Assembly: GCA_965207595.1 (NCBI GenBank)
Contig: CBDBMW010000013.1
Location: 1,612,001-1,676,000, forward strand
From: JAGWAJ01 sp026707615
GTDB lineage: Bacteria; Acidobacteriota; Vicinamibacteria; Vicinamibacterales; UBA8438
Length of the DNA: 64,000 nucleotides
Direction of reading: 5' to 3'
This document shows, piece after piece, positions 41,348-49,548 of the stretch. Within the stretch, counting starts at the first letter, position 1. Each line of letters starts with the position of its first letter. Below the pieces are notes generated by a model, which saw nothing but the letters and a program-made list of their open reading frames with translations, searched no databases and was not told where the DNA came from. The position numbers and the translations under genes are program-made.

Positions 41348-42697
41348 ATGCTCGAGTACCTCGAACTCGACAACGTGGGCCCCGCGCCGAGCATGAAGGT
41401 CGAGTTCGCGCCGCGCGTGAACCTCATTACCGGGGACAACGGTCTCGGGAAGAGCTTCCTGCTCGATACCGCGTGGTGGGCGCTGACCGGCGCCTGGCCG
41501 GCGGAGGTCAATAGACGAATGACCTCCGGCCTGCCAGCCCGACCCCGTGACCGGCAACAGCGTTCAGCGATCCGGTTTCGCGCACGGTATGCCAATGAGC
41601 CCGTCGGCTACGGGGTGGCCTATTCGCCGACAGAAGAAGCGTGGACACCTCGCGGGCTGGAGAGGATAGTCGCTCTCATCGTGTACGCGCACGCTGATGG
41701 TTCGTTCTCCGTGTGGGACACCGTTCGCAACAACTGGCCGCGGTTGGCAACCCCCGTCAACCCGGAGCGACGTCCTCCGTACGTCTTCACAGAGACCGAG
41801 CTGTGGGACGGGCTCCGAGCCACCGTGGATGGGAGAACGGTCCCACTCTGTAACGGATTGTTGCATGACTGGTCGACTTGGATGAAGGCCGGGGACGCCA
41901 AGTCGAAAGCCATGGCGAGCGCTTTGCGTGCCCTGTCGCCGGACTGGAACGGCGGCGACCGACTCGAGCCGGGCCCCCCCATGCGTCTGTCGATCGACGA
42001 CGCTCGCGACATCCCGTCAATCCGCACGAACCATGCTGGCGACGTGCCCATCCTGCACGCGTCATCCGGGATCCGTCGCGTGGTCGCGCTTGCCTACATG
42101 TTGACGTGGGCCTGGAGTGAGCATCGGATCGCGGCGGATCTGCGTGGTGGGGAGGTTGTCCGCCAAGCCACCATGCTCTTCGACGAGGTGGAGAGCCACC
42201 TGCATCCCAGATGGCAGCGCGCCATGCTGACGGCACTGAGGGACGTCGGACAGGAGCTCCTCGACGGCGCCGACCTGCAGCTTATCGCCTCCACGCATGC
42301 GCCTCTTGTGCTGGGCTCCGCCGAACCCTGGTTCGATCCGCAGCGGGATGCCTGGTTCGACTTGGACCTCGACGGCGACCCACCGGAGGCGCATCTCCGG
42401 CGGCGTGCCTTCACGCCCCGGGGTACGCCGGGTGCGTGGCTGACCAGCGAGGCGTTCGACCTGGCGACCGACCGGAGCAGCATCGAAGCTGAGCGGGCGG
42501 TCCTTCGCGCAAGGGAACTCCTGCGGCGACCCGACGCATCACTCGACGAGGTGATGGAGGTCCACGGCGAACTGCGGGGTGTCCTTCCGGACGTCGACCG
42601 GTTCTGGGTGCGCTGGAACGCGTTCGTGGAGGCCCGCGGGGCCGTCCGTGATTCGCGTCCATCCGGCACCGCCCCCCGGACTTGGACGCGAAGGTGA
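41348..42697 (+). CDS. AAA-family (SMC/ABC-like) ATPase, possibly from a Septu-like pair
   Basis: This is a 449-residue protein from ATG 41348. Walker A ITGDNGLGKSFLLDTAWW is at residues 27-44, and Walker B MLFDEVESHLHPRWQRAML near 275-293 is followed by LIASTHAPLVLGSAEPWFD. HASSGIRRVVALAYML just before Walker B takes the place of a signature motif. This layout is that of the OLD/PtuA-like ATPases that work with HNH nucleases in retron and Septu phage defence. The expected nuclease gene seems to be a short fragment overlapping the 3' end. Composition is a little less GC-rich than the flanks. A DNA-repair or stand-alone role is possible. Confidence 0.75.
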   Translation: MLEYLELDNVGPAPSMKVEFAPRVNLITGDNGLGKSFLLDTAWWALTGAWPAEVNRRMTSGLPARPRDRQQRSAIRFRARYANEPVGYGVAYSPTEEAWTPRGLERIVALIVYAHADGSFSVWDTVRNNWPRLATPVNPERRPPYVFTETELWDGLRATVDGRTVPLCNGLLHDWSTWMKAGDAKSKAMASALRALSPDWNGGDRLEPGPPMRLSIDDARDIPSIRTNHAGDVPILHASSGIRRVVALAYMLTWAWSEHRIAADLRGGEVVRQATMLFDEVESHLHPRWQRAMLTALRDVGQELLDGADLQLIASTHAPLVLGSAEPWFDPQRDAWFDLDLDGDPPEAHLRRRAFTPRGTPGAWLTSEAFDLATDRSSIEAERAVLRARELLRRPDASLDEVMEVHGELRGVLPDVDRFWVRWNAFVEARGAVRDSRPSGTAPRTWTRR

Positions 42698-42756
42698 GGC
42701 AGCCCGGACTGCGGGCCATCGCCGACTGCTCGGAGAGAACCTGTCCACCTGAATAG
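42648..42756 (+). pseudogene. Possible N-terminal remnant of an HNH-nuclease partner
   Basis: From GTG 42648 the codons read VIRVHPAP. After a frameshift, the frame continues PPDLDAKVRQPGLRAIADCS and ends at TAG 42756, overlapping the ATPase gene's end. HNH proteins encoded next to PtuA-like ATPases commonly begin M-I-x-hydrophobic...D..VRQPG...L, so I infer a decapitated partner whose catalytic part is gone. The match is short and rests on family memory, not a search. Confidence 0.4.
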
Positions 42757-42761
42757 TCCTG

Positions 42762-43901
42762 TCAGTGCAGTTCACCGCAATCAATGCCCGTCGCGTCTAT
42801 CAACTGTACCCACTCATCGCTGACTTCCCGAGCCTCTACCATCGCCGTCAGCCCCTGCCGCAGACGCCTCAGGACCGGCCTTAGGTCCCGTGACATTTTC
42901 TCGAGAGGTGCGATTGCGTCGATCATGCCCTGAGTGGACCCGAGACCTTCATGAGCAGCCGCGGACATGTTTCGAACCGCCCCGAAGAACTCACACGCAG
43001 CTGCTCTCGAGTTCGGCTCACGCTGAACCTCGGCGGCTGCATGCTCAAGGATGGTGCGAAACCCCTGGTCGACTTCGTGCAACTGTGATGCGAAGTCAGC
43101 GCCAAAGGAGCGGATGCGCTCTACCGGGTCATTCAACCGACGTGCAACCTTTTTGGCAACAAGTAGGCGCGCCCCGAACCCCGGGGTTTGGCTGTCGCTG
43201 CGTTTGATGTCGGCTGTGGCCTCTTGCATTGTCTGTCCGATCAGTTCGATGTCCTTGCCGATAGCAGCTATCGTCTCGACCAGTTTAGGGAGCGCCTCCT
43301 CGGCGTTCGCTATTCGATCAATGAACCCCGGTGAGTCATCTCCGCCTTCGGAAGTGCCCTCCTCAAACTGCTTGTCCCGGCCGGCGACGTCGACACGCTC
43401 GACCTGTCGGTTGGCCTCCACGAGGCGCGCGGCCAACTTAGCCACTGCCCTCCGATACTCCCCTGCCGTCGTTTCTGCAAACCTCAGCTCTTGCCAGTCC
43501 TCCCACTGGAAGGCCCGGACCAGTGCCATGAGATCGTCACGAGGGGAATCGTCCCGAAGTCCTGGGACGTCAAGGTATAGCAACGGGAGAACGAGTTCCT
43601 TCAGTCCAAGGCTTGTTGCCTTTCGCGCGAAGAACTGCAGCTCCCTTCGGCATTCGGCGCTCATGAAGTACCTGGGCGTTAGTACTGAGATGAAGAACGC
43701 CACGGATGCTAGACTTGAGTCAATCTTGTTCTTCCATTCCTCACCCCACTTGATGGCGTCCCTGTCGAGGAATAGGTCAAGAGGCTCCCCAGTCAGCATT
43801 TGGAATTGATCAGACACATCTCGCGCGAGCCTCGAAATACGACTACCCTCCGCCTCGTCGTCTGCTTGGACATACGACCAGAACCCTTCCGAAGTTGCCA
43901 T
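42762..43901 (-). CDS. TIR-domain protein (putative NADase, defence-like)
   Basis: This is a 379-residue protein from ATG 43901 (AGGAGAAGC upstream). Residues ~1-150 form a TIR domain: FWSYVQADDEAEGSRISRL, LDLFLDRDAIKWGEEW, VAFFISVLTPRYFMSAECRREL with Glu87 at the position of the catalytic Glu of TIR NADases, and LVLPLLYLDV. Residues ~200-379 are mostly helical without a recognisable domain (IANAEEALPKLVETIAAIGKD; SQLHEVDQGFRTILEHAAAEV) and may sense a trigger or oligomerise. The DNA is clearly less GC-rich than around it, suggesting transfer. It converges with the AAA ATPase gene. Bacterial TIR proteins often act in abortive infection by depleting NAD. Confidence 0.85.
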   Translation of the reverse strand: MATSEGFWSYVQADDEAEGSRISRLARDVSDQFQMLTGEPLDLFLDRDAIKWGEEWKNKIDSSLASVAFFISVLTPRYFMSAECRRELQFFARKATSLGLKELVLPLLYLDVPGLRDDSPRDDLMALVRAFQWEDWQELRFAETTAGEYRRAVAKLAARLVEANRQVERVDVAGRDKQFEEGTSEGGDDSPGFIDRIANAEEALPKLVETIAAIGKDIELIGQTMQEATADIKRSDSQTPGFGARLLVAKKVARRLNDPVERIRSFGADFASQLHEVDQGFRTILEHAAAEVQREPNSRAAACEFFGAVRNMSAAAHEGLGSTQGMIDAIAPLEKMSRDLRPVLRRLRQGLTAMVEAREVSDEWVQLIDATGIDCGELH

Positions 43902-44118
43902 CGAGCTTCTCCTTCCTTTGGCGCGGCGCGGGACGAGCGCGAGCCGGGGACGCTCCTGACTGTGCGGATCCTAGCAGCGGGACGCAGACGTTGCTCGCTG
44001 ACGCGCCAGTTCACAACGGCTTGGCGCCGATGTCCGCGTGCCGCGTCCAAGGAGCCCTTGGCCGGGCCAGTGCCGGATTTGGAAGGCGCATCAGGACACC
44101 TTCTTGTGCGGGCGGCGC

Positions 44119-44634
44119 TCATGGATAGTCCGGGTACCGACACGTCCGGCCGCCCAGATGGCACGCCGACCACGCCCACCGCACGTCGATGTCGCCTTGG
44201 GCGTACTGGTGCTCCGGGAAGGAGCACTCGCCGAACTTGATGGCCTGTGTCCCGGAGCCGTCACGCCCGTCTCGGGAACCGAAGCAGAGCCACTCCTGGT
44301 TGTGGGGGAGGCCGCCCGATCTCGGCCGGTCGGCGTGGTCCCCGCCGAGCAGGGACTGGAGCGCCGCCGTGTTGTGCTCCACCGGCGCTCCGTCCACGAA
44401 CAACGTGGACGATACCCGCACCGTGAGGGGCTCGTCGCAGGTGTTCTCGAACAGGAGGTTGTAGTAGACGATGCCGTGGTCGTGGAGGATGGGGTCGTTC
44501 CGGCGGGTGAAGTACGAGTCGACCACCCGGGCGCAGCGGTCCAGGTTGCTGGGCCCGGTCGGGAACTCGCACGCGGCGGCGACCGCCAGGACGACGCCGA
44601 CCGCCGCGGTCCGCCGACCGCGCCTCCCCCTCAT
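44119..44634 (-). CDS. Small secreted lipoprotein, unknown function
   Basis: This 171-residue protein starts at ATG 44634, 6 bp after the CstA stop, so it is probably last in the CstA/ArsA-like operon. The leader TAAVGVVLAVAAACEFPTG has a lipobox AAAC. The mature part contains several Cys (DRCARVVDSY, ENTCDEPL, WLCFGSRD, GECSFPEH, SACHLGGRTC), probably disulfide-bonded outside the cytoplasm. The pattern ENTCDEPLTVRVSSTLFVDG resembles a small beta-sandwich. No family is recognised. Confidence 0.65.
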   Translation of the reverse strand: MRGRRGRRTAAVGVVLAVAAACEFPTGPSNLDRCARVVDSYFTRRNDPILHDHGIVYYNLLFENTCDEPLTVRVSSTLFVDGAPVEHNTAALQSLLGGDHADRPRSGGLPHNQEWLCFGSRDGRDGSGTQAIKFGECSFPEHQYAQGDIDVRWAWSACHLGGRTCRYPDYP

Positions 44635-44640
44635 CGAAGG

Positions 44641-46335
44641 TCATTCCTTCGGGAACACGACCTCCAGACCGTCCAGCACGGGGTTGCGACGGTAGCGCGC
44701 GACGGCGAGCGCTGCCTCCGCCACGAGCCACACGGCCAGCGTGAAGACGATGGCCCCGGTGGCGAGCAGCAGCCACTGGCCGGCGGTCCAGAAGTCCGCC
44801 AGGTTGGCTCCCATCACCGTGAGGGTCGACGCCAGCATGAAGCCCATCGGTGCCGCGGTGTAGACGAGGGGCTTGCCGCGGCGAAGCAGGTACAGCGTGA
44901 CGGCCAGCAGCGCGAGGCCGGCGAGGAGCTGGTTGGTGGTGCCGAAGAGCTGCCACAGGATGAGGCCGGCGAACTCGCCGTCGACCTGGATGAAGGCGAA
45001 GACCCAGATGGCGGCGATGGCGACCGCGGAGGCCACGTAGCGGTTGCCGAGGGCGGCCACGCCCATCGTGTCGCCCATCTCGGAGACGTTGTAGCGCAGC
45101 AGACGCGTGGCGGAGTCGAGCGAGGTCAGCGCGAACGAGACGACGATGACGGCGACGAACGTGCCGCCGACGGCTTCCGGTATGCCGAGCGCCTCGAGGA
45201 AGTGCGTCGTGCCGCGCACGAAGGCCGCGATGTTGTTGCCCAATCCGTCGGCCGCCTGCCAGCTCTCGTAGCGCTCCAGCCACGCCTCGCGCGAGACGAA
45301 GCCCGCCGTGCAGGCGAGGACCGCCATCAGGCCGAGGAGCGATTCGCCGATCATCGCGCCGTAGCCGACGAAGCGGGCGTCGCTTTCCGTGGAGAGCTGC
45401 TTGGCCGACGTGCCGGACGACACCAGGGCATGGAACCCGCTCGCGGCGCCGCAGGCGATGACGACGAAGACGAACGGCACGATGGGCGGGGCGCCGGGCG
45501 GGGAGAGGTCGACGGCCGGGGCCGCGAACGACGGATTGGTGGCGGCGAAGCCGACGAACATGGCGCCGACGCCGACGTAGAGCAGCAGGCTGTTGATGTA
45601 GTCGCGCGGCTGCAGGAGCAGCCACACCGGGAGGACGCTCGCCGCGAAGGCGTAGGCGAGCAGCAGCCACTTCCACTGCGCGAGCGACGGGCCGACGACC
45701 GGGTAGCGGATGCCGAGGAACGCCAGCGCGAGGGCCGCCGCAAGTCCGACCGCGGTCAGCCCGCGGATGCCCCATCGGCCGCGGTGCATCGCCACCCCCA
45801 TGGCGACGGCGACGCCGATGAGCACACCGCTCGGCAGCACCGCCTCGGGGTAGAACTCGGGCGAGAAGAGCACGGCGATGACGTGGACGAAGACGCCCAT
45901 CGCCAGCGCGATGAGAAAGAAGATCACGAGGTGGAACAGCGTCTTGCCGCGCCGCCCGACGAGGTTCTCCGTGACCTTGCCGAGCGACATCCCGCGGGCG
46001 CGGATCGAGACGACCAGGGCGCCGAAGTCGTGCACCGCGCCGATGAGGATCGCGCCGAGCACCACCCACAGCATCGCCGGCAGCCAGCCCCAGATGACCG
46101 CGATGGCGGGGCCGAGCATCGGGGAGAGGCCCGTGATGGAGGCGTACTGGTGGCCGAACAGCACGTAGCGGTTCGCCGGCACGTAGTCCACGTCGTCGCG
46201 GTGGCGGACGGCCGGGGTCGGCCGGGTCGGATCGAGCGCGAACACGCGGTCCGCGAGGAAGCGGGCGTAGAACCGGTACGCCGCCGCGTAGGCGGCGAGG
46301 CAGACGAGGGCGGCGAGGAGGGGCGGGACGGTCAT
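44641..46335 (-). CDS. cstA: CstA-family carbon-starvation transporter, copy 1
   Basis: This is a 564-residue membrane protein with about 15 hydrophobic segments. Its ATG overlaps the ArsA-like stop (ATGA). CstA signatures are DDVDYVPANRYVLFGHQYASITGLSPMLGPAIAVIWGWLPA, GAVHDFGALVVSIRARG, LLQPRDYINSLLLYVG, CGAASGFHALVSSGTSAKQL and WQLFGTTNQLLAGLALL. CstA proteins take up peptides or pyruvate and are often induced in carbon starvation; this subgroup is shorter than E. coli CstA (~700 residues). A paralog at 47839 lies in the same operon. Confidence 0.9.
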   Translation of the reverse strand: MTVPPLLAALVCLAAYAAAYRFYARFLADRVFALDPTRPTPAVRHRDDVDYVPANRYVLFGHQYASITGLSPMLGPAIAVIWGWLPAMLWVVLGAILIGAVHDFGALVVSIRARGMSLGKVTENLVGRRGKTLFHLVIFFLIALAMGVFVHVIAVLFSPEFYPEAVLPSGVLIGVAVAMGVAMHRGRWGIRGLTAVGLAAALALAFLGIRYPVVGPSLAQWKWLLLAYAFAASVLPVWLLLQPRDYINSLLLYVGVGAMFVGFAATNPSFAAPAVDLSPPGAPPIVPFVFVVIACGAASGFHALVSSGTSAKQLSTESDARFVGYGAMIGESLLGLMAVLACTAGFVSREAWLERYESWQAADGLGNNIAAFVRGTTHFLEALGIPEAVGGTFVAVIVVSFALTSLDSATRLLRYNVSEMGDTMGVAALGNRYVASAVAIAAIWVFAFIQVDGEFAGLILWQLFGTTNQLLAGLALLAVTLYLLRRGKPLVYTAAPMGFMLASTLTVMGANLADFWTAGQWLLLATGAIVFTLAVWLVAEAALAVARYRRNPVLDGLEVVFPKE

Positions 46336-47351
46336 GCGGCGAGGAGCTGGGTGCCGATTTCGCGCAACGCCTCCAGGCCGTGCACGTCGTCCGGCCGCAG
46401 CGGGATCACGGTCCGCCGCAGCGTCGGGAAGGCGGCATCGAGCTCGCGGAGATGGGTCTGCTCCTGCGCGCGCCGGGCGTCGATGAACGCCCCGAAAGCC
46501 TCGGCGGCGTCGGGCAGCACCCGGTTGACGATGAGGGCGGACACCGGGAGGTCGAACCGGGCCAGGGTCTCCACGATCCTGCGGCTCTCGAGAATCGACA
46601 GCCGGTCGGGATTGACCACGAGCAGGAACGCCGTGCCGGCGGTGTCGAGCAGCCGCTCGCGGGCAACGACGAGCTTCCGGCGCCGCGCCTGCAGGGCGTC
46701 GTTGATGCGCGCCTCGGGGCTGTCCGGCGGGTGGTCCTCACGCCCGTCGATGAGCGAGAGCTCGTCGCCCCGCCCCGGCCCGCCGCCGAGGTTGCCGAGC
46801 ATCGCGCCGAGCCGCGACGATCGCTCTCGGTGGCGCAGCAGCCCGTCCATCCAGGCGCTCATCACCTCCGGGAGCGACAGCAGCCGCACCGTGTGGCCGC
46901 TCGGGGCGGTGTCGAAGACCACGAGGTCGAAGCGCGAGCCCGCGAGCGCCATCAGTTCCGCAACCCGTTCCAGGAGCGCGGCCTCCGTGGCGCCCGGCGC
47001 ATGCGCCGCCAGGTCGAGCTGCCGGTCCACCTCGTCGTACAGGCGGGGATGGACCAGCGTCTTCATCCGCTCCTTGACGCTCGCGATATGGGCATCCGCG
47101 GCCCGGTCGGGATCGATCTCGAGTCCCGTGAGGCCGGGAGCCAGCGTGGTCTCCGCGTTGCCGATCGAGCGGTCGAAGACGTCGCGCAGCGAGTGCGCCG
47201 GGTCGGTGGACACGACCAGGCAGCGGCGACCGCGCTCCGCCGCGGCCAGAGCCAGCGCCGCGGCGGTGGTCGTCTTGCCGACGCCCCCCTTGCCGCCGAC
47301 GAAGACGATGCGCCGTCCGAGGAGACCCTCAGCAGCAGCGGAAGTGGTCAA
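46332..47351 (-). CDS. ArsA/GET3-family ATPase
   Basis: This is a 339-residue soluble ATPase from ATG 47351, overlapping the cory-CC-star gene by 23 bp. It has a deviant Walker A FVGGKGGVGKTTTAAALALA with the second Lys, switch I VVSTDPAHSLRDVF, and switch II FDTAPSGHTVRLLSLPEVM. It has one nucleotide-binding half, as in GET3-type dimers, unlike the double-domain arsenite pump ATPase. No arsenite permease is nearby. It is placed between CstA genes, and with cory-CC-star its partner is likely the transporter or a membrane-insertion step, not arsenic export. Confidence 0.88.
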   Translation of the reverse strand: MTTSAAAEGLLGRRIVFVGGKGGVGKTTTAAALALAAAERGRRCLVVSTDPAHSLRDVFDRSIGNAETTLAPGLTGLEIDPDRAADAHIASVKERMKTLVHPRLYDEVDRQLDLAAHAPGATEAALLERVAELMALAGSRFDLVVFDTAPSGHTVRLLSLPEVMSAWMDGLLRHRERSSRLGAMLGNLGGGPGRGDELSLIDGREDHPPDSPEARINDALQARRRKLVVARERLLDTAGTAFLLVVNPDRLSILESRRIVETLARFDLPVSALIVNRVLPDAAEAFGAFIDARRAQEQTHLRELDAAFPTLRRTVIPLRPDDVHGLEALREIGTQLLAA

Positions 47352-47610
47352 GGGGCGAGTGCTCCAGACCCATCCGGGTGTGCCATTCGTGGAAGCGCTC
47401 GAGCAGGAGCGGCTGGAGCTCCAGCGTGTAGTACGCGGCCGGGTTCGGCACGCCCATCATCTCCGCGAAGACGAACAGCATGAAGAGGTCGTCCTCGTCG
47501 CGGCGGGCGCGCGCCACCGCGCCTCGATAGGGCGCCGCGTAGAACTCGCCGAGCAGGGTGCGCGCCCGCGCCAGGCGCGCCCCGATCCGCTTCCCGTGGC
47601 CTTCTTCCAT
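47329..47610 (-). CDS. cory-CC-star family small protein
   Basis: This 93-residue protein ends in FRCC followed by the stop, the feature that names the cory-CC-star family. I chose ATG 47610 (MEEGHGKRIGARLARAR); ATG 47685 is an in-frame alternative with a less conserved extension. The core reads LLGEFYAAPYRGAVARARRDEDDLFMLFVFAEMMGVPNPAAYY and ends LERFHEWHTRMGLEHSPLDHFRCC. The family occurs with an ArsA-type ATPase and CstA, as here. A C-terminal Cys pair could bind metal or receive a lipid, but its role is unknown. Confidence 0.75.
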   Translation of the reverse strand: MEEGHGKRIGARLARARTLLGEFYAAPYRGAVARARRDEDDLFMLFVFAEMMGVPNPAAYYTLELQPLLLERFHEWHTRMGLEHSPLDHFRCC

Positions 47611-47725
47611 GCCGGTTCCCGCCGCGTAGCCTCCGAGGCGCGCGGCCGGGCGCGCCTCGCCGCCCATTCGTCCCGGCGACCGCATGGTCGCGCTGCGGCC
47701 TCCGCCTGGCGTCCAGCCAACCGTC

Positions 47726-47842
47726 CAGGAGTCGTCTCCGTTCTACGGCGCAGACTCCTGCCCGACGTCCGTCGCCTGTGGCTCCGCTGGGCGCCCAACC
47801 CCGTCGTTCGGATGGCCGCGCCTCCTCGGCGCAGACTCCTAG
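47726..47842. repeat. REP-like inverted repeats between cory-CC-star and cstA copy 2
   Basis: CAGGAGTC (47726-47733) and GACTCCTG (47753-47760) form an 8-bp stem around a 19-bp loop, the right arm reading GGCGCAGACTCCT. The same arm (TCGGCGCAGACTCCTAG) returns at 47825-47841 over the cstA stop. Similar GGAGCYTGCGCCGC arms occur at 12175 and 51099, suggesting a dispersed small palindromic element. Confidence 0.5.
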
Positions 47843-49548
47843 TGCGCCCCCGCTGCCGCGGCGCGCCGCTCGCGCATCAGCGCCGAGGCCGCCTCGAGCA
47901 TGACGAAGATGGCGGTGATGATGATCACCACGTCGATGGCCACCAGCACGTAGCTGCCGTCGGCGTAGAGGGTGCTGAGCTGGTAGAGCGCGGCGAGCAG
48001 CGCCATCGTCGTGACGAAGATCATCGGGATCAGCGTGTAGCGCGCCGGCCGCCTCAGCTTGACCAGCATGACGCTGATGACGAGCAGCGTCAGCCCCGCG
48101 AGCAACTGGTTCGTCGTGCCGAACAGCGGCCAGATGATCATGCCGCCGGTTCCGTCCGCCCCCCCCGCGCCGAACGCCAGCACCAGGCAGGCCCCGACCG
48201 CGACGGCGGTGGCGACGTAGCCGTTCTGGAGCGGCGGGATGTTGTAGATCGTTCCCCACTCCTGCACGATGTAGCGCTGCAGCCGGACCCCGGCGTCCAT
48301 CGTCGTGCCGGCGAAGAGCACCGCCATGACGGCGAGCAGGGTCTGGGCGAAGCCGAGCGGCAGTCCGAGCCCCTCGGAGGCGATCCGCGCCCCGCCGGCG
48401 ACGAACGCGCTGATGCCGCCCACCGCGCCGAAGCTCTCCGCGTTGCTGTACGCCGACTGCCAGGCCTCCCGCGCCGGCCCCAGGCCGCCGTCGGTCATGG
48501 CGAAGCCGGCCGTGACCGCGATGATGGCGACGATCGCCAGCGTGCCCTCGCCGAGCGATCCCAGGTAGCCGACGAAGCGTGCGTCGGTCTCCTTGTTGAG
48601 CTGCTTCGAGGTGGTGCCGGAGCTCACGAGGCCATGGAAGCCGGAGATCGCGCCGCAGGCGATCGTGACGAACAGCAGCGGCATGATGGGCGGCGTCCCC
48701 GGCGGGACGTTCGGATTGATCGGCGGGGCGACGATGGTCGGGGCGGCGATGAAGACGGCGCCGTACAGGATGCCGAGGCCGACGAAGAGCTGGATGCCGT
48801 TGATGTAGTCGCGCGGCTGGAGCAGCAGCCAGACGGGCAGCATCGAGGCCACCGCGGCGTAGGCGAACAGGATCAGGATCCACTGCGCCGCCGGCGCGAC
48901 GCCGGCCGTCTCGGTCAGCGTGATCGGGACCAGCTCGCCCAGGTAGATGACCGCGTAGAGAATGACCGTCCCCGCCACCGTGGGCCAGGTGATGCCGACG
49001 CCCACCCGGTAGAGCAGGATGCCGATGCCGACCGCCACGAAGACGGCGGTCCAGGCCGGGATGACGCTCGCCGGCGTGTTGATGAACTCGGTGGAGATGG
49101 CGACCGCGAAGACCGCGTTCACCATCAGCAGGAGGAAGAAGACGACGATCATGAAGAGGTTGCGCGCCCGATGGCTCACCACCTCGCCGGTGAGCGAGCC
49201 CACCGACAGCGCCTTGTTGCGGACGCTCGCCCAGATGGCGCCGAAATCGTGCACGCCGGCGAAGAACATCGTGCCGATGACCACCCACAGGAACGCCGGC
49301 AGCCAGCCCCAGACGACCGCGATGCTCGGGCCGATGATCGGGGCCGCCCCGGCCACCGCCGTGAAGTGGTGGCCCCAGAGCACGACGCGGTTGGTCGGCA
49401 CGTAGTCGATGTCGTCGCGCTGGGCGTGCGCCGGGGTCTGGAAGTCGGGATCGAGCCGGTAGATCTTCTCGGCCATGAACTTCGAGTAGAAGCGGTAGCC
49501 GGCGAAGACCGCCACGAGACCGACGATGGCCAGAACGACAGCGTTCAT
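47839..49548 (-). CDS. cstA: CstA-family carbon-starvation transporter, copy 2
   Basis: This is a 569-residue membrane protein from ATG 49548 (AAGGAG 8 bp upstream), overlapping the P1 peptidase stop by ATGA. It carries the CstA blocks RDDIDYVPTNRVVLWGHHF, GPSIAVVWGWLPAFLWVVIG, GVHDFGAIWASVRNKALSVG, LLQPRDYINGIQLFVG, CGAISGFHGLVSSGTTSKQL and WPLFGTTNQLLAGLTLL. It differs from copy 1 in the long segment around TLTETAGVAPAAQWILILF and is probably an old duplicate with a distinct substrate. Coupling to a peptidase gene suits peptide use. Confidence 0.9.
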   Translation of the reverse strand: MNAVVLAIVGLVAVFAGYRFYSKFMAEKIYRLDPDFQTPAHAQRDDIDYVPTNRVVLWGHHFTAVAGAAPIIGPSIAVVWGWLPAFLWVVIGTMFFAGVHDFGAIWASVRNKALSVGSLTGEVVSHRARNLFMIVVFFLLLMVNAVFAVAISTEFINTPASVIPAWTAVFVAVGIGILLYRVGVGITWPTVAGTVILYAVIYLGELVPITLTETAGVAPAAQWILILFAYAAVASMLPVWLLLQPRDYINGIQLFVGLGILYGAVFIAAPTIVAPPINPNVPPGTPPIMPLLFVTIACGAISGFHGLVSSGTTSKQLNKETDARFVGYLGSLGEGTLAIVAIIAVTAGFAMTDGGLGPAREAWQSAYSNAESFGAVGGISAFVAGGARIASEGLGLPLGFAQTLLAVMAVLFAGTTMDAGVRLQRYIVQEWGTIYNIPPLQNGYVATAVAVGACLVLAFGAGGADGTGGMIIWPLFGTTNQLLAGLTLLVISVMLVKLRRPARYTLIPMIFVTTMALLAALYQLSTLYADGSYVLVAIDVVIIITAIFVMLEAASALMRERRAAAAGAH

